Assembly (NCBI GenBank): GCA_933228675.1
Contig: OW121744.1
Span: 24,764,640-24,828,639 of the forward strand
DNA from: Stomorhina lunata
Taxonomy: Eukaryota; Arthropoda; Insecta; Diptera; Rhiniidae
Direction: 5' to 3'
Length of the DNA stretch: 64,000 nucleotides
Shown: piece by piece, positions 25,970 to 38,310 of the stretch
Layout of the letters: each line of letters opens with the position of its first letter
Numbering within the stretch: the stretch's first letter is position 1
Made by a program: the position numbers and the translations under genes
Notes under the pieces: generated by a model
Databases searched by the model: none
Seen by the model: only the letters and a program-made list of their open reading frames with translations
Told to the model about the DNA's origin: nothing

Positions 25970-28280
25970 AAAGGAAATTTTATTTATAGGAAATTTTTCT
26001 AAAATTTACTATTCATAGGCAATTTTTCAAAAATTTACTATTTAGAGGAAATTTTTCAAAAATTTACTATTTATAGGATATTTTTCGAAAATTTACTATT
26101 TAGAGGAAATTTTTCAAAAATTTACTATTTATAGGAAATTTTTCAAAAATTTACTATTTATAGGAAAATTTTTTAAAATTTACTGTTTAAAGGAAATTTT
26201 TTAAAGATTTACTATTTATAGGAAATTTTTCAAAAATTTACTATTTATAGGAAAATTTTTAAAATTTACTGTTTAAAGGAAATTTTTTAAAGATTTACTA
26301 TTTATAGGAAATTTTCAAAAATTTACTATTTATAGGAAATTTTTCAAAAATTTACTATTTATAGGAAAATTTTTTAAAATTTACTGTTTAAAGGAAATTT
26401 TTAAAAATTTACTATTTAAAGGAAATTTTTCAAAAATTTACTATTTATAGGAAAATTTTTTAAAATTTACTGTTTAAAGGAAATTTTTTAAAAATTTACT
26501 ATTTATAAGAAATTTTTCAAAAATTTACTATATAAAGGAAATTTTTCGAAAATTTACTATTTATAAACAATTTTTTGAAAAATTTTCGAAAATTTACTAT
26601 ATATAGAAAATTTTTCAAAATATACTATTTATAGAAATTTTTCGAAAATTGACTATAGGAAATTTTTCAAAAATTTACTATTTATAGGAAATTTTTCAAA
26701 AATTGACTAATTATAGAAAAATTTACTAATTATAGGAAAATTTTTTAAAATTTACTAATAGACGAAATTTTTCAAAAAGTTACTATTTATAGGAGATTTT
26801 TCAAAAATTTACTATTTATAGGAAATTTTTCAAAAATTTATTATTTATAGGAAGTTTTTCAAAAATTTACTATTTATAGGAAATTTTTCAAAAATTTACA
26901 ATTTAAAGGAAATTTTTCAAAAATTTACTATTTATAGGAAATTTTTAAAAAATTTACTATTTGTAGGAAATTTTTCGAAAATTTCCTACAAATAATAAAT
27001 TTTCGAAAAATTTCTTACAAAAAGTAAATTTTCTAAAAATTTCCTATAATTATAGGAAATTTTGCGAAAATTTACAATTTATAGGAAATTTTTCGAAAAT
27101 TTACTATATATAGGAAATTTTTCGAAAATTCAATATTTATAGGAAATTTTTCGAAAATTGACTAATTATAGAAAAATTTACTATTTATAAGAAAATTTTT
27201 GAAAATTACTATTTATAGGAAATTTTTCAAAAATTTACTATTTATAGGAAATTTTTCGAAAATTTACTATTTATAGGAAATTTTTCGAAAATTTACTATT
27301 TATAGGAAATTTTTCGAAAATTTACTATTTATAGGAAATTTTTCGAAAATTTACTATTTATAGGAAATTTTTCGAAAATTTACTATTTATAGGAAATTTT
27401 TCGAAAATTTACTATTTATAGGAAATTTTTCGAAAATTTACTATTTATAGCAAATTTTTCGAAATGCATAGGAAATTTTTCGAAAATTTACTATTTATAA
27501 AAAATTTTTCGAAAATTTACTATTTATAGGAAATTTTTCGAAAATTTACTATTTATAGGAAATTTTTTAAAAATTTGCTAATTTATAAAATTTTTTAAAA
27601 ATTCATTAATTAGGAAATTTTTTAAAAATTTACTAATTTAGGAAATATTTCAAAAATTTACTAGTTGTAGGAAAATTTTCGAAAATTTACTATTTATAGG
27701 AAATTTTTCGAAAATTTGTAAATTTTATAGAAAATTTTTCCAAAATTTACTATTGATGGGAAATTTTTCTAAAATATTCTATTTATAGGAAATTTTTCGA
27801 AAATTTATATTTTATAGGAACTTTTTCGAAAATTTACTATTTATAGGAAATTTTTCGAAAATTGATTATTTATAGGAAATTTTTCGAAAATTGATTATTT
27901 ATAGGAAATTTTACGAAAATTTGTAAATTTTATAGGAAATTTTTCCAAAATTTACTATTAATGGGAAATTTTTCGAAAATTGACTATTTATAGGAAATTT
28001 TTCGAAAATTTATATTTTATAGGAAATTTTTCGAAAATTTACTATTTATGGGAAATTTTTCGAAAATTTACAATTTGTGGGAATATTTTTAAAAATTATG
28101 TATTTATAGAAAATTTTTCGAAAATTTACTGTTTATAGAAAATTTTTTCGAAAATTTACTATTTATAGGAAATTTTTTCGTAAATTTATTTTAACCAGAA
28201 TTTTTCGAAAATCTACAATTTATAGGATTTTTTTTTTCTAAAATTGACTATTTGTAGCAGTTTTTTTTTCGAAAAATTTT
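25970..28280. repeat. Satellite array E upstream of FAR copy 1
   Basis: 29-bp unit of the TACTATTTATAGGAAA / TTTTTCGAAAATT type. It ends about 125 bp before the FAR start codon. The stretch 27230-27470 is almost perfect. A small inverted patch (about 26980-27050) reads in the opposite polarity, which is rare in these arrays. Confidence 0.93.
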
Positions 28281-28404
28281 CGATAATTTCTTGGGTATGG
28301 TTTACTTCTAAATATATTTTGAATTAACAATAACTTTAGTTGCTGCATTTCTAGGCCACTTTTATTGAGTTTTATGCAAAAATCATTAATAAGAACTCCA
28401 AAAG

Positions 28405-31400
28405 ATGTTGATTACAGAATTTTTTAAAGACCGGGAACTATTTATAACTGGCGGCACAGGTACGTAATTTAGCTCTAAAGATCTTATTATCAAGTTTTCT
28501 TATATTTTGATGTTATTATTAAATTTATTATTATTAAATTTGTTATTAAATTTGTGTACGTCCTTATGTCCGTTCTTAGGCTATTTGGGTAAAAGTTTTA
28601 TTGAAAAAATATTACGAGATTGTCCGGATGTCTCAAAAATATATATACTAATGAGAGTCAAGAAAAATAAATCACCAGACGAACGAATGAAGGACTTTTC
28701 AAATGATTTAGTCTTTGAGCGTTTACATCGCGAACGACCGGGGGCATTTGAAAAAATCATACCCATTGCTGGTGATAGTGTGGAACTGGGAATGGGCATT
28801 AGTGCTGAAGATTTAAAACGCATGGAAAATGTAAGCATTATTATGCATGGAGCAGCTAATGTCAGGTACAGTTATACACTTTTTATGTAAATACATAAAA
28901 TGTATGTAATAAGTTTTTAATAAATTAATTTATTCTCAGATTTGATAACAAATTGCGTAGTTCCATTTTAATGAATACCAGAGGTACTCATGAGTTATTG
29001 AAATTAGCAGTCGAACATTTTAAGCATTTATTGGCATTTGTGCATATTTCTACTGCCTATATCAATCCTTTCATTTTTTATATTGAAGAAAAGGTAATTT
29101 TCTACAATAATTAGTAGAATTTTAGTTCTTTATTTTTATTTAGAAAATTCGGGCTTATGTTCATAAAGAATTATTTTCCAAATTTCCTAATTATAACAAA
29201 ATTTCTCAAAACATCAAAATTTATATAAAATATTTATATCAAAAAACGATTATTTTATTTATAGGAAAATTATAAAAAATTGCCTATTTAAAGCAAAATT
29301 TTCCAACAATTGATTACTATAGAAAATTTTTTGAAAATTGTTTATTTATAGTAAAATTTTCGAAAATTGACTATTTATAGGAAATTTTTCGAAAATTGAC
29401 TATTTATAGAAAATTTTTCGAAAATTGACTATTTATAGGAAATTTTTCGAAAATTGACTATTTATAGGAATTTTTTCGAAAATTGACTATTTATAGGAAA
29501 TTTTTCGAAAATTTACTATTTATAGGAATTTTTCGAAAATTGACTATTTATAGGAAATTTTTCGAAAATTGACTATTTATAGGAAATTTTTCGAAAATTA
29601 ACTATTTAAAGGAAATTTTTCGAAAATTGACTATTTATAGGAAATTTTTCGAAAATTGACTATTTATAGGAAATTTTTCGAAAATTAACTATTTATAGGA
29701 AATTTTTCGAAAATTGACTATTTATATAAAATTTTTCGAAAATTGACTATTTATATAAAATTATTCGAAAATTGACTATTTATAGGAAATTTATCGAAAA
29801 TTGACTATTTATAGGAAATTTATCGAAAATTGACTATTTATAGGAAATTTTTCGAAAATTGACTATTTATAGGAAATTTTTCGAAAATTGACTATTGATA
29901 GGAAATTGTTCGAAAATTGACCATTTATAGGAAATTTTTCGAAAATTTACTATTTATAGGAAATTTTTCAAAAATTTACTATTTATAGGAAATTTTTCGA
30001 AATTGACTATTTATAGGAAATTTTTTGAAAATTGACTATTTATAGGAAATTTTTCGAAAATTGACTATTTATAGGAAATTTTTCGAAAATTGACTATTTA
30101 TAGGAAATTTTTCGAAAATTGACTATTTTTAGGAAATTTTTCGAAAATTGACTATTTATAGGAAATTTTTCGAAAATTAAATATTTTTAGGATATTTTTC
30201 GAAAATTGACTATTTATAGGAAATTTTTCGAAAATTGACTATTTATAGGAAATTTTTCGAAAATTGACTATTTATAGGAAATTTTTTGAAAATTGACTAT
30301 TTACAGGAAATTTTTTGAAAATTGACTATTTATAGGAAATTTTTTGAAAATTGACTATTTATAGGAAATTTTTCCAAAATTTATTAGTTTAATAGGAAAT
30401 TTTTCAAAAATTGACAATTAACTTTTTATAATAAATTTTTATAAAAATTTACCGTTATTGGACATTTTAAAAAAATTGCAATTTTTATAGGAAATTTTTC
30501 AAAAATTGACTATTTTTATTAGAAATTTTTCGAAAATTTACTATTTTTATATAAAATTTTTCAAAAATTATTATTATTAAAAACAGTTGTATGATTCTCC
30601 TGTTGACTGGCGTTCAGCTTTAAAAATTGCTGAAACCTATGATGAGGAGACACTTGAAATTTTAAAATTAAAGTAAGTACCCAGTAAAACTTTTCATTAC
30701 TAAATAATGAGTTAAACAGTTAAACTATTGAACACGAACTACTTACTCATTCGCTGTTTAAGTCATTACATTAACATGGGGATGTCATTGAAGGCAAGTA
30801 CTTACCAATTGCAGAAAAGTAATGACTTGGGTAGTAAGCAATTCGAAAGCAGCAACAACAACAGCAACAACTTTTTTGTTGTTGTTTTATTAAAAACATA
30901 TATTTTTAAACGAAATACAAAATTTTTTTTTATGATCCCATGGGGGCTCGAACCCAGACCCTCCGACTGCTAGACAGAGACTCTTCCACTGAGCTACTTC
31001 ATATGTTGAAAACTTAGCAGCTTATAATTAATATAAACAATTTTTATTTTTAGATCCAAAATCATGTGAAAATAACTTTGTTTTTCCCTGATTTTTTTTG
31101 CTTTGTTGTAATTTTTGGAAAAATATTTTTATACGATTTTTTGTAATTATTTTAAAACTTTTTTAAAATTATTTTAAAACTTAAACAATTTAAATCTTCT
31201 TTTTTGTATAAGTTTTTACATAAGATTGACTCTTACTTACTTAAATGTTACAACCTGTTAAGGTCAAAGGCCAAGCTTTAAAAAATGTTCCTCTACTTGG
31301 TCTTTCTATCGAAGTTTCGGACATCCTTCTCTAACATTAGGTAGTGGGACATTTCAATTCTAATTTTATCCTCTTCATTGTATTTTTTTTCAAGAGAGGG

Positions 31401-34400
31401 TTACTAGCCCGTAATCCTAACCCATTTTTATCGATCTTATGGGACAACTCTCGGAACATGTTAACTCACAATATTAATGGGTGTTAAACTAGCTCCCCGG
31501 GTGATACCATGAGGAGGTGTGTGTCCACAGTAAAGATGAAGGATGACCCAGATAAGTTGGACTTACCAAGTTAAGACCAATTAGAATCGTGCTTGGTATT
31601 CAAAATCCCCTACATAATCAAAATTGACTCATGATGGTATTTTTTCATTAACGTGAGTTAGTTTTACAAATTTTTTTTACAGAAGATAATATTTAAGTTC
31701 TTAAAATTCAAAAATCATTTAAAAAGACTTTTTTAATAAAAAAAAACTAAAAAAAATTGTTGCCCTTGGTGGGATTTGAACCGGGGCCATTCAGTTTAAA
31801 TTACCATCTTAATTACAAATAAGTACTTCTGTAATAACTTATTATTTATTCGGATGGTATGTTGTAGTCGTTACAAGGTAACCAGTTATCAGAGTACTTG
31901 CCATTACCAAAGTTTTGCTGGGTAATTGCCATTATTAAAACTAATATATATCGGGGGGTTTTTTTTAGAGCTCTCGGATTTTATTAAAAAAAAACACAAA
32001 AATATTTATTTGGGTCGAATATCCAGTATCCAGATCCAGTATGTATACTAATGTTATGTGGATCGAACCTACTCCTGCTTCTAATCTGTGTTTTTTCTTA
32101 TCTGCAATATGTCGCTTACATAAAGTCCTGGAACTGGAAATATTTTGGAGATACGCTATAATAAGTATTTTTTTTTTTAAATGGGGATCGAATTCCCTCT
32201 GCTCTGTTCCTGAATATGTTTGACAAAACTACGACTTTATAAGATACCTTCCGAATAACCCAATTAAATTATATATTAGTATTAAAACTACAACTAATTT
32301 CCTTTCCATTTATACCTTCAGATACTCTAAATATTATCCCAATGCCTATTGTTTTACAAAGAATCTTACGGAACAAGTTGTAGCTGAATTTGTTGAAAAA
32401 TTGCCAATAACAATTTTGCGACCATCAATTGGTAAGTTAAAATATTTTATAATATTATAAATTCCTTATATTTATCTAAACAATATGTTAAATACTTTTA
32501 AAAATAATATTCCGTAGGACGGACGTATATTCCTTTAATGGAAGTCATCACATACTTTTAGGCTTAGACCTAATATCTCTTATGAAACACCCTGTTGTTG
32601 AAATACGCAACAGGTTGAGTCAAATACTTTTTAAGGCCTAAAACTATGTGAAGATTTTTTTTTAATAATAAAAACACCTTGCTGTCGAATTCTGTTCGCC
32701 TGGTATTTTACAAAAACAACAACTTTGATTTTTGAATGAAAATCAGGCGAAAAACACGGAAGATGAGTGAGACTGACTGGGTGATGATGAAAGACTTCGA
32801 TTTCAACGATATTGATTTAATTTTTTGATTTCAAAATGATTTCATGTTTCAGTTTACTAAATTCGTAATTAAATATTCTAGTCGTACATTCAATGTTGGA
32901 ACCAGAACCGGGTTTTATTGATAATCTAAATGGACCCATGGGTCTTTTAGTTGCCATCGCCTTGGGAATATCACAGGTGACATACTGCAATAAAAATTTG
33001 ATGATGGGCCTAATACACGTCGACCTCATAACAGAGTTCACAATTGTTGCAACATTTAAACGCGGTATCGATACAATTAAGTAAGGTCTCATTTATTTGA
33101 ACTTTATCTATATGCATTTTGTTATTAAATTTATTTCATTTCATCTAAGTTCCAAAGAAAATTGCCTGGAAATAAGGAATTTCGCTCCCGGAAAATTAAT
33201 CAAGTACTCTTTGGAGCAAAGCACTAAAGTTTTCCTGAATCACACAAACAAAGAACCATTTGAAAAGAGTTTATGGGCTCCCAATGTTTGTATGACCACC
33301 AACTTTTTTATATTCATTTTGGTAGTAATACTCATAAATATACCAATGGCTCTAGTGTACGATGCGCTATTGGCGTTATCTGGAAAGGAAACAATGTAAG
33401 GATTTTTTTTTTGAGTTAAAAACTTTAATTTTTTAACAAATTTTTTTATACTTACCCTCTAATTTATAAATGATTATCAAAAATTATCAAAGCATTTTAG
33501 TAGGAAATTTGTATGGAAAATTTGATATATAAGTTTGTCATTATTATTATTTTATAATTTAGGGGGTTCGTTATATTTTGTCAAAGAAAAAAATGTTATA
33601 CCAATAAATTTCCTTTAAAGAACTGTTTTTATACCCACCATCAAAAAGAATGGGGGATATATTGAGTTTGTCATTCCGTTTGTAATTTCCTTAATATTGG
33701 CCCAAAAAAGAAAAGCGATATGTATTCTGAATCCTTTTGAAATCCTAAGACGATTGAGCGATGTCAGTCTGTTTGTCGTCTGTCTGTTGAAATCACGATA
33801 ACGCCTAAACGAAAGGAGCTAGCTCACTGAAACTGAAGGTAAAAACATTCTTTATTTCTGAGAAAATTTTGGTATTGAAATTGGTCAAAATCGGTTAACA
33901 TTTGACCATAGCTCTCGTATAACCTCGCCTAGGCTAATCGCTTTTTTGCTAATAAATAAGCCATATCAATAAATAGCATATCAAATTTCATCAAAATCGG
34001 TTCACATTTAGCAATAGCTCTCATACAAAAAACTTACGAAAACAGCCTAAATTTCATCTAAAATACACTTAAATGCCAATAAATATTAAAGTATAACATA
34101 TATAACCACTAAATTTGTCACAAGAAAGTCTTGTATCAATGCCAGCCAGTGTGCTGGCAATTTGCCGCAATCGGTCACTATTTGACTTATGGAAACACAA
34201 AAATTCAAAAAGAAAAGCGATTTATGTCCGTCAGATAAAAGCGTGATAGCTCCTTAACTTAAGACTAAATTAAGCACAAGCAAGTCTTATGTCAATAGCA
34301 GCCAGTGTGCAAAATTTTGTCACAATCGGTCACCATTTCACCATAGCTCCCATATAAAAGCTTACGAAAACACAAAAATACAAAAAGAAAAGGGGGTTTA

Positions 34401-35423
34401 TGTCCGTCTGTCCGTCGGTTAAAAACGCAATAGCTTCTTAACTCAAGATCTGGAAAGACAAAATTTTACAAAAGTATTTTCGATATGTTGTGCACTAAAA
34501 ATGGGCGAAATCGGTTCACATTTAGTTAGAGCTCTCATATAACCCCACTACGGGAAACACATAAATGCTGATAAATTGAATACAATTGCAATAGCTATGA
34601 CGACTAAATTTCGAATAGGGAAGTTTTTTGCAACTATTGGTCAGTATATCAAATTTGATAGGAATCGGTCCAAATTTGACTAAAGCTTTCATATAAAAAA
34701 CACTCCCGGAAAGCAAAACAAATGTAGCAAAGTCCAGTTATAAGCTATTAAATTAGAAACTATGACAGCTATGGCCACTATAAACTTTATATAAATACCA
34801 GCCAGTATGTACAATTTTGTGACAATATTTGGCTATAGTTTTTATATATATAACATCCCCTTTTTATATCTACAATCAAAAAGATTTGGAGCTACATTCA
34901 GTATATTAAGATTGCACCTACGAAATTAGAAAGCTATCAATCCATGTCCACACTTTATATACGGTAGATGCATTAGGAACGCCTAACAAAATATATGAGT
35001 CTGCAGTGTTACTATCAACATGTTTATCTTAACTAATATTAAGCTATACCCGGTTATGGGACAAAATTTTGTGCAATGTAAATAAAACCTAGGGAAACCG
35101 CTTAAGATGCATTTAAATGTTGAACTATAAAGCTATTGCACCGCCGTGGTATAGCAGGTTAGTCATCCGCCTAGCATACCAGAGGTCCCTGTCAGACCCA
35201 CTTGAAAAAAAATAATTTTCAAAAAGCGGCGGTTCACCTCATAACTCAGCTAGCCACTGGTTATTGAGTATTAGGCTATGAAAAACTTCTCTAACTAATG
35301 CATTTGCCGTCCGGAGCCGGCGTTAAAACGTAGGTCCCTTTCAATGAGTCTAAAAATAGAATCGGATGCAGCTCATTGTCTGAGAGAAGTACCCCTTGTT
35401 CCAATTGGAATGTTGTCGGGGAA

Positions 35424-35511
<88 letters not shown>

Positions 35512-36009
35512 CTATTGCAAGCAAATTTAGTCCAATTATTTTACCAACAATACCACATTTGGTCCACATTTTGAATTAGCTGAACCCTCGTAGATATATG
35601 AGATATGTTTCTAAATTTAACACAACTTGATGGTGGGTATACAAGATTCGGCACATCCGAATGTAACACTCTTACTTGTTTAATCTTAAAATTTTAAAAA
35701 CGAAATATTTTTTGAAATAATTTTAATAACTAAAGCAATTTTTAATTATATTTTAGGGTTATGAAATTAACTCGAAAATATGTTTACGCCTCAAGAGCAG
35801 GTGGAAAATTTGGTATAGATTTCTATGATTTTGATAATAAAGGAATGTGGGAACTTTCTGACTACAATCCGGAAAAGGAAAGGTATGTTTTTATTAAATG
35901 CAACATTGTGTACTATTTAAATGTGACATTGTTTTTTTCATATCATATAGACACATATTTGGAAATATGTACAAAGTTACCGACAAAGATTTTTCTGAAA
36001 TCATGAGAG
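28405..36009 (+). CDS. Fatty acyl-CoA reductase, copy 1 (last exon missing)
   Basis: Reduces long-chain acyl-CoA to fatty alcohol with NADPH, usually at ER or peroxisome membranes, feeding wax, hydrocarbon or ether-lipid synthesis. Exons: 28405-28459, 28580-28865, 28940-29093, 30587-30672, 32322-32431, 32882-33080, 33150-33395, 35757-35882, 35951-36009. All have GT-AG borders and matching phases, giving 440 residues so far. Seen in the protein: the Rossmann motif TGGTGYLG at 15-22, HISTAY, the catalytic YxxxK as Y203-CFT-K207, then the FAR C-terminal region with a hydrophobic segment at about 349-372. The start at 28405 is the first in-frame ATG and gives a normal FAR N-terminus. The tenth exon, present in copy 2, is not found before the assembly gap, so this is either an incomplete assembly or a truncated gene. 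Introns 3, 4 and 7 are swollen by satellite and mobile elements. Confidence 0.88.
29265..30580. repeat. Satellite array F in intron 3 of FAR copy 1
   Basis: Homogeneous GACTATTTATAGGAAA / TTTTTCGAAAATT units (29 bp) filling nearly all of intron 3 (29094-30586). The array stops only a few bases before the CAG acceptor of exon 4, so the acceptor's polypyrimidine context is made of decayed satellite. Confidence 0.93.
30676..31923. mobile_element. TIR element in FAR1 intron 4, absent from FAR2
   Basis: Left end TACCCAGTAAAACTTTTCAT and right end, reverse complemented, TACCCAGCAAAACTTTGGTA are terminal inverted repeats, with TA on both sides as a probable target duplication. Copy 2 of the gene has the uninterrupted sequence GTAAGTAGTTGCTATTATT at the same intron position, so the insertion is recent relative to the duplication, or was lost from copy 2. 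The interior has no transposase; it holds a tRNA-like piece (30934-31003) and a second box-B-like piece near 31765-31790. Confidence 0.75.
30934..31003 (-). pseudogene. tRNA-like sequence, anticodon AGC position
   Basis: On the minus strand it reads box A TAGCTCAGTGGAAGAG and box B GGGTTCGAGCCCC at normal tRNA spacing. D-stem GCTC/GAGT and most of the anticodon stem pair; the loop CTAGCAG would give anticodon AGC (Ala). The T-stem has four of five pairs, but the acceptor stem does not pair. It is therefore a tRNA-derived head of a repeat or a decayed tRNA, not a functional gene. Confidence 0.6.
32548..32651. mobile_element. Small hairpin MITE in FAR1 intron 5
   Basis: Left end TCACATACTTTTAGGCTT and right end, reverse complemented, TTCACATAGTTTTAGGCCTT form an imperfect inverted repeat around about 60 bp. 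An inner hairpin CCTGTTG / CAACAGG sits in the middle. No coding capacity. It is not found in intron 5 of copy 2. Confidence 0.6.
33631..35690. mobile_element. 2-kb dispersed repeat with ATACCCACCATCAA termini
   Basis: Left end ATACCCACCATCAAAAAG and right end CTTGATGGTGGGTATAC (about 35627-35642) are inverted, followed by a GATTCGGCACATCCGAAT palindrome. The interior repeats modules with TTTGACCATAGCTCCCATA, CAGCCAGTGTGC and GTCCGTCTGTCCGTC. It fills intron 7 of FAR1. A SINE-like unit is nested inside at 35149-35510. A second copy lies inverted at 36505-37959 and a third at about 48245-49105. No protein is encoded. Confidence 0.7.
35149..35510 (+). mobile_element. SINE-like element with (TA)n tail
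   Basis: The head reads CCGTGGTATAGCAGGTTAGT, CCGCCTAGCATACC, AGAGGTCCCTGTC: a tRNA-like box A, an anticodon-loop-like CTAGCAT and a worn box B. A less AT-rich body follows (GCGGCGGTTCACC, GTCCGGAGCCGGCGTT) and then about 80 bp of pure TA (35429-35510). A tRNA-related head, non-coding body and simple-repeat tail are the usual SINE layout. The box B match is weak, so the tRNA origin is inferred. Confidence 0.6.
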
Positions 36010-36071
36010 GTGAGTAGTAAATATGTACATATGTATATCGAATACAAAAAATTATTTACAAGTACCGATAT

Positions 36072-36504
36072 TTATACCCTTCACCACCATAGGTGGAAAG
36101 GGTATTATAAATTTGTGCTGATGTATGTAACGCATAGAAATATTTGTCTTAGACCCACCTTTTAGTATACCAATAGGCTTAGAATCACTTTCTGAATCGA
36201 TTAAGCGATGTCCGTCCGTAAACCTTGTAATCAAATTACAGGTCGCAATTCTAAAGATAATTTGATGAAATTTTTCACAGATTTTTTGACAATGGGACCA
36301 TGGCTATTGAAATTCGTCAAAATCGGTCCATTATTTATGGAACCTCCCTTAGGTCCCACTTCCCGGAATTGATATTATGGCCACAAATATAAATATTTTT
36401 TTCATGAAATTTAAAACAAATACTGCCTATGTAAACTAACATTACTGTAGCAAATTTCGTGAAAAACGGTCTACATTTGACCATAGCTTCCATACAAACT
36501 CTTC
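36072..36504. mobile_element. Dispersed repeat fragment (GTCCGTCC family)
   Basis: This aligns with the arms of the 44397-46035 cluster: shared blocks TATACCCTTCACC, GTGCTGATGTATGTAACGCA, AATATTTGTCTTAGACC, GAAATTCGTCAAAATCGGTC and CCATACAAACTCTTCT. It lies just after exon 9 of FAR1 and lacks a complete end. Non-coding. Confidence 0.7.
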
Positions 36505-37959
36505 TTTAACAAGTAAGAGTGTTATATTCGGCTGTGCCGAATCTTATATACCCACCATCAAGTTGTGTTAAATTTAGAAACATATCTCATATATCTACAA
36601 GGGTGCAGCTAATTCAAAATCTGCACCAAAACTGGAAAAATCGCTAAGCTATTTGGTATTGTTGGTAAAACCTTTGGACTAAATTAGGTTTCCGTAGCTT
36701 TATAGTTCAACATTCAAAAATATTTTAGTGGTTTCCCCAGTATTTACTTTGATCCATATATTTCGTTATGAGTTCCTAATGCATTCATCATATATAAATT
36801 CTGGGCTGAACATTGATTGATGCCTATATAATTTCATAGGTGCAATCTTAATATAATGAATGTACCTCCAAATCTTTTTGATTGTAGATATAAAAAGGGG
36901 ATGTTATATATATAAGAATTATAGTCAAATGTTGACCGATTATAATTTTACACACTGGCTGGTATATATAGAGAGCTTATTCTTGCAAAATTTAGTGACC
37001 ATAGCTATCATAGTTTCTAATTTAATAGCTTTTAACTGGCCTTTGCTAAAATTTTTGGTTTCCGTGAGTGTTTTTCACATGAAAGCTTAAGTCAAATATG
37101 GACTGATTCCTATAAAACTTGATAAACTGATCAAAAATTGCATAAAACTTCCCTATTTTAAATTTAATCGTCATAGCTATTACAATTGTATTCAATTTAT
37201 CAGCATTAATGTGTTTCCCGGGGCGGGGTTATATGGGAGCTCTAACTAAATTTGAACCGATTTTGTCCATTTTCAACACACATCTTTTCCAAGATATCCA
37301 AAATACTTTTGTAAAATTTTGTCCCTCTAGCTCTTTTCGTTAAGGCGCTATCGTGCTTTTATCTGACGGACAGACGGACATAAACAACATTTTCTTTATG
37401 TATTTTTGTGTTTCCATAAGTTTTTTATATGGGAGCTATGGTCAAATGGTGACCGATTGTGACGAAATTTTGCACACTGGCTGGCATTGACGTAAGACTT
37501 CCTTGTGCTTAATTTAGTCTTACTAGCTCTTGTAGTTAAGGAGCTATCACGATTTTATCTGACGGACAGACGGACATAAATCCCCTTTTCTTTTTGAATT
37601 TTTGTGTTTTCGTAAGTTTTTTATATGGTAGCTAGGTCAAATAGTGACCGATTGTGACAAAATTTTGCACACTGGCTGGCATTGATATAAGACTTTCTTG
37701 TGCCAAATTTAGTGGTTATATCTGTTATACTTTTAGATTTATTGGCATTTAAGTGTATTTTGGGTGAAATTTAGCCTGTTTTCGTAAGTTTTTTGTATGG
37801 GAGCTATGGCTAAATGTGAACCGATTTCGATGAAATTTTATATGCTGCCTAGTGCTTATCTAAAACTTCTAGATACCAAATTTTGTCATCATAACTGTCA
37901 TAATTTGTCATTTATTAACAAATAAGCGATTAGCCTAGACGAGGTTATACGGGAGCTAT
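36505..37959. mobile_element. Inverted second copy of the 33631-35690 repeat, cut by gap
   Basis: Begins AACAAGTAAGAGTGTTATAT and reads as the reverse complement of the 33631-35690 element: for example CACTGGCTGGCATTGATATA here against the complementary block near 34130-34155. It runs into the N gap at GGTTATACGGGAGCTAT, corresponding to about position 33910 of the first copy, so roughly 270 bp of the element should lie beyond. Exons 8-9 of FAR1 are therefore held between two inverted copies. Confidence 0.75.
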
Positions 37960-38159
37960 NNNNNNNNNNNNNNNNNNNNNNNNNNNNNNNNNNNNNNNNN
38001 NNNNNNNNNNNNNNNNNNNNNNNNNNNNNNNNNNNNNNNNNNNNNNNNNNNNNNNNNNNNNNNNNNNNNNNNNNNNNNNNNNNNNNNNNNNNNNNNNNNN
38101 NNNNNNNNNNNNNNNNNNNNNNNNNNNNNNNNNNNNNNNNNNNNNNNNNNNNNNNNNNN
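37960..38159. other. Assembly gap (200 N)
   Basis: Exactly 200 N, a round number that suggests a placeholder rather than a measured size. The left edge is inside a dispersed repeat and the right edge inside a satellite array. The last exon of FAR copy 1 would be expected here. Confidence 0.98.
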
Positions 38160-38310
38160 TTTTTCGAAAATTGACTATTTATAGGAAATTTTTCGAAAAT
38201 TGACTATTTATAGGAAATTTTTCGAAAATTTACTATTTATAGGAAATTTTTCGAAAATTGACTATTTATAGGAAATTTTTCGAAAATTGACTATTTATAG
38301 GAAATCTATT
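38160..38310. repeat. Satellite array G (truncated by gap)
   Basis: About five GACTATTTATAGGAAA / TTTTTCGAAAATT units directly after the gap. They correspond to the end of array D, which precedes the duplicated spacer in copy 1. Confidence 0.9.

Noticed and set aside
1505..28280. CRISPR-like reading of regularly spaced 29-31 bp repeats
   Set aside because: There are no unique spacers; the repeats abut directly as tandem satellite, and the genome is clearly that of a fly.
28581..28838. Minus-strand open frame opposite FAR exon 2, also at 41278-41568
   Set aside because: Antisense shadow of a conserved coding exon; it is kept in both copies only because the exon is.
31761..31800. Second tRNA gene suggested by GGTTCAAATCCC on the minus strand
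   Set aside because: Only a box-B-like piece; no box A at the right distance and the stems do not pair.
35291..35579. Open frames with long YIYIYI tracts on both strands
   Set aside because: Translation of the (TA)n tail; the same applies to 46289-46480.
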